Shown here piece by piece: positions 8,642-17,024 of a stretch of DNA of 56,069 bases. The notes beneath the pieces were generated by a model. It was not told the DNA's origin, ran no database searches, and saw only the letters and a list, made by a program, of their open reading frames with translations. The stretch spans positions 1-56,069 of the forward strand of contig NZ_JABXWT010000021.1 of assembly GCF_013377785.1 (NCBI RefSeq). Reading direction: 5' to 3'. Within the stretch, counting starts at the first letter, position 1. Every line of letters begins with the position of its first letter. Both the position numbers and the translations under genes were made by a program. This stretch comes from Ruegeria haliotis. Its GTDB lineage: Bacteria; Pseudomonadota; Alphaproteobacteria; Rhodobacterales; Rhodobacteraceae.

Positions 8642-9467
8642 GGTTCTGTCGCAAACTTTGGCGTAGATCAAAGCTAACGCTCTGATTGGGCATAGTTATC
8701 CGGCGAGTTCTGGAATTTGACGGAATCCGTTTGTCGAATGTCCTAACTGGCCCTTACGGATCATGTTGGCCGCTTCGATACCCGCGAGTGTCGCCGCGGC
8801 TGAGACGAAGCTTTTGAATCCGAGCATTGACCTCGTGCGCCGGTTGATGAAACGATGATCCTGCTCGACGATGTTGTTGAGGTACTTCGATTTGATGGTG
8901 TCGATTTTAACAGGTATCTGCAACCATTTGAAAATCTTGTTCACTTCCTTGATCCCGGCGGCGTTGCTACGACTTTTGTCAATTGTAATCCGCTTTGGGA
9001 TACCGTTGTGATACAGTGCATTGGCGAAGAATTTTTTGGCCGCAACGGTGTCTCGCTTCGCTGACAGCATGAAATCAAGGGTTTGCCCATCACGATCTAC
9101 GGCACGATACAGATACACCCATTCACCGCGGACCTTCACATAGGTCTCATCCATACGCCAGGATTCAGCGGTGTTGGCCTTACGCTTCTGCGCCACGCGA
9201 GCGGTCGCAGGTGAATATTCCACGACCCAGCGGTTCAGGGTCGCGTGATCAACCGTCACGCCCCTCTCTGCCATGATCTCTTCCAGATCGCGGTACGAGA
9301 CGCCGTAGCGAACGTAGAAATAGACCGCGAACAGGATCACAGATTGTGGGTAGGCGCACCTTTGAAATCAATCATTGGGCATTCCTAAGCGTTGTCGCGT
9401 TCAATCCACCAGTTGGATCAAACTAAACGAAGGTGCAACATGCCGGCAAAAGTTTGCGACAAAGCCC
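8642..9467 (-). mobile_element. IS6-family insertion sequence
   Basis: The ends are inverted repeats. The left reads GGTTCTGTCGCAAACTTTGG from 8642, and the right, read inwards on the minus strand from 9467, reads GGGCTTTGTCGCAAACTTTT. The length, about 826 bp, suits the IS6 family. It lies between an IS5-type fragment on the left and an IS1182-like fragment on the right. The 8-bp flanks (gtttcgac and ttcttcac) differ, so no target duplication remains, which suggests later rearrangement or replicative/deletion events. Confidence 0.85.
8696..9375 (-). pseudogene. IS6-family transposase, frameshifted near the N-terminus
   Basis: From about 9340 the reading is a clear IS6-family DDE transposase: ILFAVYFYVRYGVSYRDLEE, MDETYVKV (first catalytic Asp), ITIDKSRSN (second Asp) and NNIVEQDHRFI (catalytic Glu). 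The expected N-terminus MIDFKGA is present upstream from the ATG at 9375 but in another frame. Adding one base near 9356 would restore the full MIDFKGAHYPQSVILF. A GTG at 9340 could start a shorter protein lacking about 11 residues, so activity is not fully excluded, but the simplest reading is a single-base deletion and a pseudogene. Confidence 0.8.
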
Positions 9468-9713
9468 TTCTTCACGCAATCGGCGCCCAGACCTAATGCC
9501 GAAGCAATACCCCACCAACAGCACGCGGATCAGAAGCTCAGGATCAATGAATGGGCGGCCAGTATGGCTGTAAAACTCCGCCAGATACTGGCGGATGTCG
9601 CTCAGATCGATAAACCGGTCAATTGATCGCAGTAAATGATTTTGCGGGACATGATCCTTCAGCGAGAACGCGTAGAACAGCGCCGACTGTGCCTCCTGCT
9701 TTTGTCCCATCAT
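9468..9713 (-). pseudogene. N-terminal part of an IS1182-like transposase
   Basis: Starting at the ATG at 9713 (MMGQKQEAQSALFYAFSLKD), the frame continues with VPQNHLLRSIDRFIDLSDIR and HTGRPFIDPELLIRVLLVGY, the N-terminal DUF772-type domain of IS5/IS1182 transposases, and is broken by the end of the IS6 element at 9467. The rest of the gene is not found to the left of that element, so this is a stub. Confidence 0.75.
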
Positions 9714-10029
9714 CACCAATTCCCTCAATCGAAATGGGAATTGAATCAGTCAAAGCCCCTTGGATCAAGGAAGAGTTATTCAACTAAATATGCCGCTTGT
9801 GCTGAAAACTACATGCTGCGATCGGAGTTAGCGAGCGGGCAAGCCTCCCAGACGTTTGTTTCAATATCCCTGATGACACGCTTAAAGGGAGACTAAAAGC
9901 CTGAACGTTGCTTGCGTTCCAAGGCTCAAATGGAGACCTTCATAAACGAACGGGGTGCTGTACGATGTCGGCAACTTCAATTTGTGTTATGAATTCCCTT
10001 ATGTATTTTAGAAACGCGAGAGGCCGGAT
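9714..10029. other. Gap of about 315 bp with no recognised gene
   Basis: The stretch follows the transposase stub and precedes the membrane-protein gene. It holds no convincing reading frame with a ribosome-binding site. The last 60 bases are AT-rich and probably contain the promoter of the downstream gene. Confidence 0.5.
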
Positions 10030-11049
10030 GTGTCTAACCGTCGAGTAGAACTGCGTTACTTTGCGATCGTGTTGTTACCGATTTTCATTTTCGGGTTGCA
10101 TGAACTCATCCACCACCATCTGATCGCAACGGATTTGGACGTGCCTGTCGAAATTCTGAGTGATGACAACACTTGGTTGGAAGCAGTGGGCCGTTTTCGG
10201 TTCCTTGCCGCATCCTGGTTCTTTGCTTCTCTTGCCGTTCTGGCCGTGGCTTTGCAGATCCGAAATATTGCGCGCCCAATGACGCAGGAAACAAGAATTG
10301 CCGCTACCGTCACGACCTTGGTCATATTCACACTGGCGATTGTCCCAACGGTTCAACAATATATTACGTCGACCACTCCGCGAATTTATCATCAGGTCGG
10401 TCGGGCCGTTTTTGAGACTGCGTTATCGCGGGGCACGCTACCCGGATGCCTGCAACCTGACGATTATTGGCTGTTGGGTCGATGTGGCGACATACCGGTG
10501 TTTTCGATGTTCAGAAAGGTGCTGGACATCATCAACGCTCTTGCCGGGCTGGCGGTCGGCGCATTGATCGCTGGCATGATCCTGTGTCTGGCATCCGTTT
10601 CCAGCAAAAATGTCGAAGAAACCGCAGAGGAACTGCGGAAAAACATGCACCAGATGCGGCAACAACTGTATCTGTCCAGCCTTATCCTGACATTTGGCAT
10701 GTTTTTCGCATCCAGCTGGATGTACTGGCCCCTGCCTGTGATCGAGGAAACTGGACAAGCCGCCTATAGCTCACTGGTAACTGCGTCAGCATTGTTCACC
10801 GGAACCTACTTTTGCTTGCTGATGCTGAGTTACTATCTTCCAGTGGCGTTGATACTGGACAGTCGCATCAAGGACCTTTCCCGCAAAGCCTGCATGAATG
10901 AAACGACAGAAAACAGCTTTGATGTCGAAGACTGGAAGGCATCGCACGGGTTGAAAGAAGGCATTGGAGAGGTGTTGCGCGCCGGCTTTGCACTTACCGC
11001 CCCCATACTTGCATCCTTCGCTGGGGGCATCACACCATTTGCGTTGTAG
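10030..11049 (+). CDS. Integral membrane protein of unknown function
   Basis: A 339-residue protein started at the GTG at 10030, with a GAGAGG site upstream. It has about seven hydrophobic segments: near residues 8-25 (ending HELIHHH), 55-77, 92-110, 175-195 (LAGLAVGALIAGMILCLA), 215-235, 245-275 and a C-terminal one. Between segments three and four lies a roughly 60-residue loop with two Cys (PGCLQPDD, LLGRCGD). A short helical charged segment (ETAEELRKNMHQMRQQ) lies between the central helices. I do not recognise a family. It is flanked by IS remnants, so it is probably acquired DNA. No operon partner is visible. Confidence 0.65.
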   Translation: MSNRRVELRYFAIVLLPIFIFGLHELIHHHLIATDLDVPVEILSDDNTWLEAVGRFRFLAASWFFASLAVLAVALQIRNIARPMTQETRIAATVTTLVIFTLAIVPTVQQYITSTTPRIYHQVGRAVFETALSRGTLPGCLQPDDYWLLGRCGDIPVFSMFRKVLDIINALAGLAVGALIAGMILCLASVSSKNVEETAEELRKNMHQMRQQLYLSSLILTFGMFFASSWMYWPLPVIEETGQAAYSSLVTASALFTGTYFCLLMLSYYLPVALILDSRIKDLSRKACMNETTENSFDVEDWKASHGLKEGIGEVLRAGFALTAPILASFAGGITPFAL

Positions 11050-11087
11050 CTGCCATTGCCAACATCCTTTCGCCAGAGACTTGGGCC

Positions 11088-11310
11088 AGCTTACGGCGGG
11101 CGCCATCCAAGGTATCAAACAACTCCGCATTCAGCAGCTCATTTCGCAGGCTGCCGTTGAATGCCTCTACGAAGGCAATCTGCTGGGGCTTACAGTCGAC
11201 TCAGTTTTTTGTGCTTCATGATCATTCCTGCGCGCTCCAACATCACACCGATCCGCCGATAGCCAAACATGCGGCGCCTCGCTGCGACCGACTTAAACTT
11301 TTTCTGATCT
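11088..11310 (-). pseudogene. IS3-family OrfB transposase remnant with internal deletion
   Basis: On the minus strand the frame reads ARRRMFGYRRIGVMLERAGM then IMKHKKLSRL and a stop, the HTH_21 start of an IS3 OrfB. Immediately after, in another frame, comes QQIAFVEAFNGSLRNELLNA followed by ELFDTLDGARRKLAQ, the C-terminal rve integrase part. The central catalytic core is missing, so this is a dead remnant. Confidence 0.75.
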
Positions 11311-11714
11311 CAGGATTGCCCGGCGGGCGTTCGCGCCGGACACTTGAGCAATCTGAGGGCTCCGCGCCCGACGTGCTTACCCGAACCTACGACGAAGAAT
11401 ATGAGAACCAGCCCAGAAAACTCTCGCTATGAATGTGGGAGCCTTGGGGGGTAGGTCGTCCGCGATATGATTTTCTAGGAATTGCTGGACGATGTCCTCT
11501 GTAATTCCGGATGGGGTGGATGGCTCCTGATCCACCGACGTTGCAATGCGCCATAGCCGTCAGCGTAACAAGACCGTCAGATGAATGAGTCGGGCACGGA
11601 TAGACCTAACTTCAGCTTTAACTGACTAAACTGGAAACCCACACCTTCTTCTAGCCAGGAGATTGAATTTGGGGCAACATAGCCTCATTTCACAACACTA
11701 TTATTAGGTGCCCC
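11311..11714. other. Gap of about 400 bp before the peroxidase gene; one weak minus-strand ORF
   Basis: The only coding-like signal is a minus-strand frame from a GTG at 11535 to a stop at 11377 (52 codons). It contains SGITEDIVQQFLENHIADDL and ends HILRRRFG. It has no ribosome-binding site and an open frame continues upstream of the GTG for only a few codons, so it may be a gene relic. The rest shows nothing recognisable. The peroxidase promoter should lie near 11640-11710, which is AT-richer. Confidence 0.3.
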
Positions 11715-13277
11715 ATGCCACTGTTTTCCTATTCGGTTCAAGAAAAGATATTTGCTGCAGTCGAAGCGATCCCACCACTCGCGAAATGGGTTAATCGCCT
11801 GCTTATCAACCGCATAGTCAAACGCGCCCGATCGCGGCCGCACCCCTTGAGCACGGCCCACGATTTTGTCTCTTGGAAAGGGCTGACCGATCGACGATGG
11901 AGCGGGCGTCACCTGCCACCCGGGGTTCGAACGACTATGCCCGAAGTTGACGATCTGCTGGACCTCTTTGAACGTCGTGATAGCACCCAACGACTATGCC
12001 CCAAGTCAACCTGTCTCTTTCCTGCGTTCGCCCAATACCTGACCGATGGCTTTCTGCGAACAGAAACCGACAATCTCATCGCGAAAGGTGAAACCGCAGA
12101 CACGCGCTTGCGGCGCAATACCTCCAACCATGAAATTGATATGTGCACACTCTACGGTCGCACTCAGGCACAGACCGATGCGCTGCGCCTCAGCTCCGAA
12201 ACAAGGGGTGAAAAAGGTCGCCTGCGTAGCCAAAAGCTCAACGAAGAAGAGTATTCCCCCTTTCTTTATAGCGATGGGCAAGTTGATCCCGATTTTGCTG
12301 TCCTGGATCGCCCCCTTGGTGAAAGCGATCTCACTGACGAATTGCGTGCCAAGCTCTTCGCGGTGGGCGGTGATAGGGTAAACTCTGTCCCTCAGGTTGC
12401 GATGCTAAACACCCTGTTTTTACGTGAACACAACCGCCTGGCAGGTGAGATAGAAACGGCCCACCCCGACTGGAGCGATGAACGGATCTTTGAGACGGCC
12501 CGCAATACCGTTATCGTTATCTTCATCAAAATGGTGGTCGAAGACTACATCAACCATATTGCGCCGGTGCCTTTCAAACTCAAGGCGGATCCGAGTGTGG
12601 CTTGGCGTGCCCCTTGGAACAAACCAAATTGGATCACCGTCGAATTCAGTTTGCTCTATCGTTGGCACGCTTTGATCCCCGACACCCTTCAATGGGACGC
12701 GACACCACAACCCGTGTCGTCAACGTTCATGAACAATGCTTTGTTGCTCAAAGCCGGCCTGCTTCAATCCTTCAGATTGATTAGCGCCACGCCAGCAGGC
12801 GAAGTTGGCCCTAGAAACACGGCGAAACCGCTCTTGCATGTGGAAAAGTCCTCGATTGAGCAAGATCGCTTTTGCCAATTGGCCAGCTATTCAGATTATC
12901 GCAACTACCTTGGCCAGTCTCGCCCGACCCACTGGTCCAACATTTCGACCGACCCGGACGTCGCGACGAAACTTTCCAAACTATATGATGATCCCCGCAA
13001 CGTAGATTTTCATGTCGGATTATTCTGCGAAGACAGGGTCCCAAACAGCCCTCTGCCTAGTTTGATTTTATCCTTCGTCGCCCTTGATGCATTTAGCCAA
13101 GCACTCACCAACCCGCTCCTGTCCGAACATGTGTTCAGACCCTCAACTTTCTCTGAGCCTGGATGGCGCGCCATCCAAAGCACAAACGTCCTCCGAGATA
13201 TCGTGGACCGCAATGTGGCAGGCGGCGCAGGTGACACATTCATTTCCATGACGCGACAAGATTGGGTTCCTGAATAA
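11715..13277 (+). CDS. Cyclooxygenase-like haem peroxidase (animal peroxidase superfamily)
   Basis: A 520-residue protein of the prostaglandin-synthase/alpha-dioxygenase branch. The diagnostic stretch at 310-323, EFSLLYRWHALIPD, matches the COX segment around the catalytic Tyr385 and haem-ligand His388 (here Tyr315 and His318). Other family blocks are NTSNHEIDMCTLYGRT (135-150) and SVPQVAMLNTLFLREHNRLA (224-243). By my unaided alignment the distal-His block of COX (AQHFTHQFF) reads AQYLTDGFL at 106-114, with Asp111 at the His207 position. There is no signal peptide or EGF domain. The reaction may be fatty-acid dioxygenation or peroxidation, and the substrate is unknown. The next two genes, an alpha/beta hydrolase and a catalase-fold protein, suggest a lipid-peroxide pathway. 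Confidence 0.85.
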   Translation: MPLFSYSVQEKIFAAVEAIPPLAKWVNRLLINRIVKRARSRPHPLSTAHDFVSWKGLTDRRWSGRHLPPGVRTTMPEVDDLLDLFERRDSTQRLCPKSTCLFPAFAQYLTDGFLRTETDNLIAKGETADTRLRRNTSNHEIDMCTLYGRTQAQTDALRLSSETRGEKGRLRSQKLNEEEYSPFLYSDGQVDPDFAVLDRPLGESDLTDELRAKLFAVGGDRVNSVPQVAMLNTLFLREHNRLAGEIETAHPDWSDERIFETARNTVIVIFIKMVVEDYINHIAPVPFKLKADPSVAWRAPWNKPNWITVEFSLLYRWHALIPDTLQWDATPQPVSSTFMNNALLLKAGLLQSFRLISATPAGEVGPRNTAKPLLHVEKSSIEQDRFCQLASYSDYRNYLGQSRPTHWSNISTDPDVATKLSKLYDDPRNVDFHVGLFCEDRVPNSPLPSLILSFVALDAFSQALTNPLLSEHVFRPSTFSEPGWRAIQSTNVLRDIVDRNVAGGAGDTFISMTRQDWVPE

Positions 13278-13582
13278 ACCAGTACAGCAAGGCCAAGCGA
13301 TGTAAGACGCCAAAGATACAGCAAATGCTCAACGGTCCATTTCAGAGCTTCTTGGCGCAATCAAACGCTGCAGCCCAGCTTCATCAGACCAGCCTTTTGT
13401 AACTGAGGAAAACTGGGACGAACTGGAGCGAATGTGCGGCGTGCAATGAGGCCCGAGCTAGTCTTTACTCAATGTATAGTGCGGTATTTCCGCAAATTGC
13501 TCACTAGAATGACATGAAAACCTTAACGGTGTAACTTTGTTGCATTACAGAATTCAGTTGGAAAATTCTCGGAAGGAATACA
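13278..13582. other. Gap of about 300 bp between peroxidase and hydrolase genes
   Basis: One open stretch without a start codon (about 13313-13450) reads protein-like residues including SISELLGAIKR and FVTEENWDELERMCGVQ before a stop, which may be the tail of a decayed gene. The last 80 bases before 13583 are AT-rich with a GGAAGGAA site ahead of the next ATG, so they probably hold a separate promoter for the hydrolase. Confidence 0.35.
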
Positions 13583-14554
13583 ATGCTGTTTGTCACCAAC
13601 CGATTCCCGACCCAAAGCATTCGCACCCGCAAGGGGCGGCGCTTCACATTTGACCTCGACAACAACGCCCCCTCCAATTCCGTGTTCTATTGTGAAAAGG
13701 GCGAGGACGAGCATCATACAGAAATCACCAGCAAGGAACTTCTCAAACGGGTTCGCGAGAGTGAATACCGGCAGGTTTTGATTTTCCTACATGGCTTCAA
13801 CAACCTGCCGGATGATGTTTTCCGAATGACCTCGGAACTGCAATCGCTTTGCGACAAAGCCAAGGCGAAGGAAACCTTGGTGCTCCCTCTTATCTGGCCG
13901 TGCGACAACGACAAAGGCGTCGTGAAAGACTATTGGGATGATCAGAAATCCGCAGATCAGAGCGGGTTTTCCTTCGCGCGGGTACTCGAGCGCTTCCTCG
14001 ACTGGCGCGAAAGCCCCGACAATGAACCCAACGCGGCACCTTGCCTCAAACGCATCAACGTGCTCGCGCATTCCATGGGGAATCGTGTCCTACGCCAGAC
14101 ATTGTCCAATTGGAACCGATACGATCTTGCCTCGGGTGTCCCACTGCTTTTTCGCAATACGTTTATGGTCGCAGCTGACGTCGTAAACGAAACGGTGCAC
14201 GAGGGCGAAAGCGGCGTACTTATCAGCCATGCATCGCGAAATGTCGTCGTCTATTATGCCTCCGACGATCTCGCCTTGCGCGCGAGCAAGGCCGCCAATC
14301 TGAAGAACAAAGTGGCATCAAGACGTCTGGGACATACAGGCCCGGAAAACACTGACAGCACACCACGCAATGTGTTTCAGGTCGATTGCGACGACGTGAA
14401 CACGCGATATGACCCACCCACAGGACACAACTATTTTCGCTTTGGTACGCGTCGAGGGCAGGCTGGACTTGTGTTCAAACACATCTTTGAGTGCATCGAA
14501 AAAGGGCGCGTTTTCCCGGATGATCCACATCAGCGTTCAGTCATCCTCAACTGA
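13583..14554 (+). CDS. Alpha/beta hydrolase of the DUF900 type
   Basis: A 323-residue serine hydrolase. It begins MLFVTNRFP, has the oxyanion-hole strand VLIFLHGFNN (residues 65-74) and the nucleophile elbow NVLAHSMGNR with Ser164. A late His in PPTGHNYF is the candidate catalytic His, and an Asp in the preceding strand (VDCDDVN) is probably the acid. This order and the opening motif are those of DUF900 proteins, whose substrates are mostly unknown. No signal peptide is visible, so it is likely cytoplasmic. The start follows a GGAAGGAA site. It sits between a COX-like peroxidase and a catalase-fold enzyme, so an esterase or lipase role that releases or acts on oxidised acyl groups is plausible but inferred. 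Confidence 0.82.
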   Translation: MLFVTNRFPTQSIRTRKGRRFTFDLDNNAPSNSVFYCEKGEDEHHTEITSKELLKRVRESEYRQVLIFLHGFNNLPDDVFRMTSELQSLCDKAKAKETLVLPLIWPCDNDKGVVKDYWDDQKSADQSGFSFARVLERFLDWRESPDNEPNAAPCLKRINVLAHSMGNRVLRQTLSNWNRYDLASGVPLLFRNTFMVAADVVNETVHEGESGVLISHASRNVVVYYASDDLALRASKAANLKNKVASRRLGHTGPENTDSTPRNVFQVDCDDVNTRYDPPTGHNYFRFGTRRGQAGLVFKHIFECIEKGRVFPDDPHQRSVILN

Positions 14555-14616
14555 TTGGCGGCGGACACTCGGGTCATACAGTTGCTCCGATGGGCAGAGC
14601 GCACTATTTTCTCACC

Positions 14617-15852
14617 CTAGAGTGTCGATTGGCCTGAGCTGCGTCTGAAATCAGCGGAAGCACTGTAGACGGGCTTGCGCAATCTGTTGATACCACCCAG
14701 AGGTTTGTGGTCAGCCAGACTATGCCACGGTGTGAATAAAAGAGGCTTGCAGGCATCAACCATATTGCGCTCCATCTGACGCTGGATGACAAGCTGGGCG
14801 ACCTCGACAAATGGAAATTTGGTCTCGTCCCATGGGAGAGCAGCATTTTCGATCATCTCCTGCTCATTGCCCGCTATGTCATCGGCAGTGGCAACCTGTA
14901 CTCGAAAAATGAGCTTGATTTGTGTTTTGGAACACAATGTAACTTCAAGAGCCTGCGCGAGGTAGTCCTCGTGCAGATCGGCCATTTGATCTTGGGTAAA
15001 CTCTGCGTCGGACAAACCGCTATCCATAGGCGCTACAGAATATCTCATCACTCGGCCAGCGCCAAATTGGAATGGTGCTGCGCTGAAATAAGTGGCTTCA
15101 TGCGGGCTGCGGGTCGCGGTCTTCCGGATTTTCTCGACCACCTTGCTCGCTGTGATTACGCCTTGCAAATCGGCAGCTGAATAGTCCGCAAAGACCTCGT
15201 GGAGTTGTGTGAAGGTCGTGCGCAAGCCGATCATCTGCTCCGTATCTGACGCAGAAGCTGGTACAAGATTGCCGGACATATCCATCATACCCATCTTGAG
15301 CATTACGCCAGGCAAAAAGAACAGGTCGGGCGTTGCCCCATCCTCTGAGGCAACCAGGGCCGCCGTCAGCCGTCGATAATCGCGGACATTGCGAAACGCG
15401 AACTCGGGCGTGTTTACCATCAAAAAGTCCTGATTTTGCATCTCACCATCGGCCAGCAGAGTGTCCTCATCCACATGTAATACCTTGATGGCCATACCGC
15501 GGCTGCCGTGGTTCATGACTTTGGTGCCGTTCGACTTTTTCTTTTCGATATCGGCGCGTTTCAAAACATCCGCATTGGAATAACGGATTTTAGCACTGTA
15601 CCGACGACCCGGATGGGCAAAAAGTCCCACCTGCAGGTTCTCAGGTACATCCGAGTTTACAACGAATTCGGCATCCAGGCAGCCGTGTGACTTAGGATGC
15701 ACCCCGCGCAGCACCTCGCCATTTTGAAGAGATTTGCGCTTCTCCTGCAGTTTGACGGTGAGAGCAGCAATCTCATTGCGCCACGCGTCTTCTTCGTCAG
15801 GAATGCGTTCGAAATTAGGTGAAGTTGAGGAAGAGTTTGAAGCTTGAGCCAT
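14617..15852 (-). CDS. Catalase-fold haem protein (catalase-related, possible hydroperoxide-metabolising enzyme)
   Basis: A 411-residue protein. The start is placed at the ATG at 15852 (MAQASNSSS), preceded by GGAG at good spacing. Haem residues of the catalase fold can be seen: the distal-His block RGVHPKSHG (His52), the NHGSRGMAIKVL block (114-125) and a C-terminal RKPVY (Arg392, Tyr396) that fits the proximal R-x3-Y motif. It is shorter than true catalases, and the C-terminal HSLADHKPLGGINR stretch is typical of catalase-related proteins linked to lipoxygenase or allene-oxide-synthase chemistry. It is convergent with the DUF900 hydrolase gene with a 62-bp gap. Either peroxide detoxification or conversion of lipid hydroperoxides is possible. 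The neighbouring COX-like gene favours the latter. Confidence 0.8.
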   Translation of the reverse strand: MAQASNSSSTSPNFERIPDEEDAWRNEIAALTVKLQEKRKSLQNGEVLRGVHPKSHGCLDAEFVVNSDVPENLQVGLFAHPGRRYSAKIRYSNADVLKRADIEKKKSNGTKVMNHGSRGMAIKVLHVDEDTLLADGEMQNQDFLMVNTPEFAFRNVRDYRRLTAALVASEDGATPDLFFLPGVMLKMGMMDMSGNLVPASASDTEQMIGLRTTFTQLHEVFADYSAADLQGVITASKVVEKIRKTATRSPHEATYFSAAPFQFGAGRVMRYSVAPMDSGLSDAEFTQDQMADLHEDYLAQALEVTLCSKTQIKLIFRVQVATADDIAGNEQEMIENAALPWDETKFPFVEVAQLVIQRQMERNMVDACKPLLFTPWHSLADHKPLGGINRLRKPVYSASADFRRSSGQSTL

Positions 15853-16152
15853 GTGAATCTCCGAGTATGCAAATGAACTTTTTAGAGATAAGGCAGCCGA
15901 CAATCTCCGGCTGCCGGTATAGTAGGTGATTACCACTGAAAATTCTACTTTCGCAGATTCCGATTGAAAATGGATCTCCGATTTAGACTGATCTCACAGC
16001 ATTTGCGGTGAAAGTGCGCTTTATAATTTTGCGGTTCAATCAATCGCGACGGAACCCACCGGTCTCCATTTTCACCTATCCCTCAAAACCAATCGAGAGC
16101 CGTGCGGGACGCACGGCTCATATGTGTGATGGGTTGGGCCAAGAACCCTGGG

Positions 16153-16448
16153 GGTTCTGCCACAAATTTCTTTGAGAGCTGCATATATGGAGCTGGCGAG
16201 TCGATTATCCCGCCGGTTGGATGAGTTGCTGAAACGGACGGAGTCCGGGCGTGATCTGACCTTTGCTGGGATTCAAATCTTACGCTTCAGCGGTATCTGT
16301 CCTGGCAGGCATAGAGTTGGTCAACATGATCCGAAATCACAATTCCCTAGCGCTACGACTTTAGGTTTTCGACAATTTGCCGAGCTCGCTGGATAAGTGA
16401 GTCAAAAAGAAGGCTATTCCCAACCTTTCTGAAATTTTGCGACACAAC
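16153..16448 (+). mobile_element. Internally deleted IS6-family relic adjoining the injection-system operon
   Basis: The left end GGTTCTGCCACAAATTTC and the right end, read inwards GTTGTGTCGCAAAATTTCAG, are diverged IS6 inverted repeats about 296 bp apart. Between them, from 16266, the frame reads LGFKSYASAVSVLAGIELVN then MIRN, the C-terminal region of IS6 transposases, and after a frameshift GFRQFAELAG and a stop. The catalytic core is absent. The right end lies 12 bp from the stop codon of the last injection-system gene. The 300 bp on its left (15853-16152) contain nothing I recognise. Confidence 0.7.
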
Positions 16449-16459
16449 AATCCGCCCTG

Positions 16460-17011
16460 TCACCCGTCCGGGCCGGGCTTGACATTGCGGATGACCCGGG
16501 AAAGCTCGGTGACTTTTTCTTGGGCTTCGGCAAAGGCGCGGGTTAAGTCGCGCGCCCTGCTGGTCAGCGCTTCGTTTTCCTTTTCGAGGCCGTTCACGGT
16601 GGCCTGGATCAGTTTGGGGCTTTCGGGCAGTGCCGCTTTGGCGACTTTACGAAAACTGGCGTCATTCAGTTGCGCCAGCCCGTCTTTGATTTCGACTTCT
16701 GCAGTGCTGACGCCTTTGGCGGCAAGCTGAGCGCCAAGCGCGAGACGGGCGGCGGCATCGCCCAACAGGCCGGCCAGATCGGTCGATTGTGCCTCGACCC
16801 TGTCACTGGGTCGGATTCCGCGAATGCCCGGCACAATCAGGATGCGACCGGGTACAAAGCTTTCTTTCCGCTTCAGGTCTGGATTGGCCTTGAGCAGCTC
16901 CCGCTCGACGCGGCGCAGGTCCGCTGGGGTGGCATCGTCAAGCCGATAGAGGTTCCTGGCCAGTGTTGCGATGGATTTTTCGCGACCGACGCGGGCTATT
17001 CCAATTGGCAT
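16460..17011 (-). CDS. LysM-like/coiled-coil protein, last gene of the injection-system operon
   Basis: A 183-residue protein. The first 60 residues (SIATLARNLYRLDDATPADL, then ANPDLKR, and FVPGRILIVPGI) have the layout of a LysM-like module, with an N-P-D-L turn and a V-P-G strand. The rest is helical and alanine-rich with a predicted coiled coil (NGLEKENEALTSRARDLTRA). It has a GGAGGAG site and starts 14 bp after the large beta-helix gene. LysM-like modules occur in contractile tail proteins as well as cell-wall binders. Its role here, perhaps anchoring or capping, is not known. The stop is followed within 12 bp by an IS6 relic and I see no terminator. Confidence 0.6.
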   Translation of the reverse strand: MPIGIARVGREKSIATLARNLYRLDDATPADLRRVERELLKANPDLKRKESFVPGRILIVPGIRGIRPSDRVEAQSTDLAGLLGDAAARLALGAQLAAKGVSTAEVEIKDGLAQLNDASFRKVAKAALPESPKLIQATVNGLEKENEALTSRARDLTRAFAEAQEKVTELSRVIRNVKPGPDG

Positions 17012-17024
17012 GTCAAGCTCCTCC

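Noticed and set aside
8634..9475. Target-site duplication of the IS6 element
   Set aside because: The 8-bp flanks gtttcgac and ttcttcac do not match.
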